This document shows, in pieces, positions 4,752-5,321 of a DNA stretch of 5,321 nucleotides. The notes under the pieces are model-generated. The model was not told the DNA's origin and made no database searches. It saw only the letters and a list, made by a program, of their open reading frames with translations. Origin of the DNA: Phycisphaerales bacterium UBA2266. GTDB taxonomy: Bacteria; Planctomycetota; Phycisphaerae; Sedimentisphaerales; Anaerobacaceae. Numbering within the stretch: the first letter of the stretch is position 1; the number at the start of each line of letters is the position of its first letter. The DNA lies in contig DDXG01000354.1 of assembly GCA_002347125.1 (NCBI GenBank), positions 1-5,321 on the forward strand, written 5' to 3'. The translations under genes and the position numbers were made by a program.

Positions 4752-5321
4752 TCAGTTGCGGCGGTATTGGCGCAGGAGGTCGAGGAGGTGTTGCATGTCG
4801 GCAGGCAGGGGCGCCTCGAATTCGACGGGCTGCTCGGTGGAGGGGTGGGTGAATCTGAGCTTCCAGGCGTGCAGCGCGCAGCGTTTGATGACGGGCTCTT
4901 CGGGGACTGCTTCGGCGTCGGCCAGTTGCCAGGGATAGACGAGCTTGCCGCCGTACATGTCATCGGCGACAACGGGGTGCTTGATGTAGGACATGTGGAC
5001 GCGGATCTGGTGGGTGCGGCCGGTCTGGGGTCTCAGGAGGATCAGGGAGAACCCGCGAAACGGTTCGAGCACTTCGTAGATGGTGACGGCCTCCTTGCCG
5101 GTCTCCGGCCGGACGGAGTACCTCTCACGGATCTTTGGATGGACGCCGAGCGGGGCGATGATACGGTCACCCTGCAGTTCGGGCGTGCCGTGGACGACGG
5201 CGAGGTATTGTTTTTCGACCTTTCGATACTCGAATTGCGTGGCGATCTTCCACTGGGCGGTGTCGTTCTTGGCGACGACGATGACGCCGGTGGTGTTGCG
5301 GTCGAGCCGGTGGACGATGCC
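4752..5321 (-). CDS. RluA/RluD-family 23S rRNA pseudouridine synthase, C-terminal part (5' end outside window)
   Basis: The enzyme isomerises specific uridines to pseudouridine in structured RNA, most likely 23S rRNA if it is RluD-like. The frame is open from the right window edge to the stop at 4752-4754, giving 189 residues. The N-terminal part, including any S4 RNA-binding domain, is cut off, and GTG 5072 is only an internal valine codon. The catalytic motif HRLDRNTTG is at residues 4-12 from the edge, with the nucleophilic aspartate at residue 7 (bases 5301-5303). The family usually has HRLDxxTSG, so the serine is replaced by threonine here. The family segment KQYLAVVHG is at 37-45, and the signature GRTHQIRVHM followed by HPVVADDMYG is at 101-124. 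The last 40 residues contain the usual LHAWKLRFTHP strand region. No truncation or frameshift is visible. Convergent with ktrA. The exact paralogue (RluA, RluC or RluD type) cannot be settled without the N-terminus. Confidence 0.94.
   Translation of the reverse strand, partial: GIVHRLDRNTTGVIVVAKNDTAQWKIATQFEYRKVEKQYLAVVHGTPELQGDRIIAPLGVHPKIRERYSVRPETGKEAVTIYEVLEPFRGFSLILLRPQTGRTHQIRVHMSYIKHPVVADDMYGGKLVYPWQLADAEAVPEEPVIKRCALHAWKLRFTHPSTEQPVEFEAPLPADMQHLLDLLRQYRRN

Noticed and set aside
4621..4938. A 105-codon + frame starting MPAQAGIQ
   Set aside because: Its first part is the dispersed repeat element and the rest is antisense to the pseudouridine synthase gene.
1..5321. Search for an undescribed defence, CRISPR, toxin-antitoxin or mobile-gene system
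   Set aside because: All four real genes belong to well-known families, no spacer-repeat array is present, and no unassigned stretch is long enough to hide another credible gene.

Overview
This 5.3 kb window looks like ordinary chromosomal DNA from a GC-rich bacterium. It holds parts or all of four housekeeping-type genes, separated by two spacers that are unusually full of short repeats. My best guess for the source is the Planctomycetota, perhaps a Phycisphaerae-like lineage. That guess rests on the GC-rich coding style, the large KtrB/TrkH-type protein, and my recollection that motifs such as GCATGGGC-AGGAT-GCCCATGC are common between genes in that phylum. The taxonomy is inference, because no rRNA or lineage-specific gene is present.

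Layout. Bases 1-1698 (+) are the 3' part of recG, the replication-fork and recombination helicase; its first codons lie outside the window. Bases 1699-1970 are a spacer with a nested palindrome, a GC stem-loop, a very G-rich stretch and an 8-bp-arm inverted repeat just ahead of the next gene. Bases 1971-3752 (+) encode a TrkH/KtrB-family K+ translocating subunit with all four selectivity-filter loops and an N-terminal membrane extension of about 130 residues. After 15 bases comes a 225-residue single-RCK regulatory subunit of KtrA type (3768-4445, +). Together these two form a complete K+ uptake system that is almost certainly one transcription unit. Bases 4446-4751 are a gene-free spacer with a five-copy 8-bp tandem repeat, a 7-bp stem-loop and an 80-bp element with imperfect terminal inverted repeats. 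Bases 4752-5321 (-) are the C-terminal part of an RluA/RluD-family rRNA pseudouridine synthase, convergent with the K+ operon and cut by the right window edge.

How the genes work together. Only ktrB and ktrA are functionally linked: the membrane subunit conducts K+ and the cytoplasmic RCK ring gates it in response to nucleotide binding. RecG and the pseudouridine synthase are neighbours without an evident functional connection.

I found no convincing undescribed system such as a defence island, CRISPR array or novel RNA. The most interesting points are the voltage-sensor-like look of the N-terminal extension on the K+ transporter, the G-rich leader in front of that transporter, and the dense repeats in both spacers.
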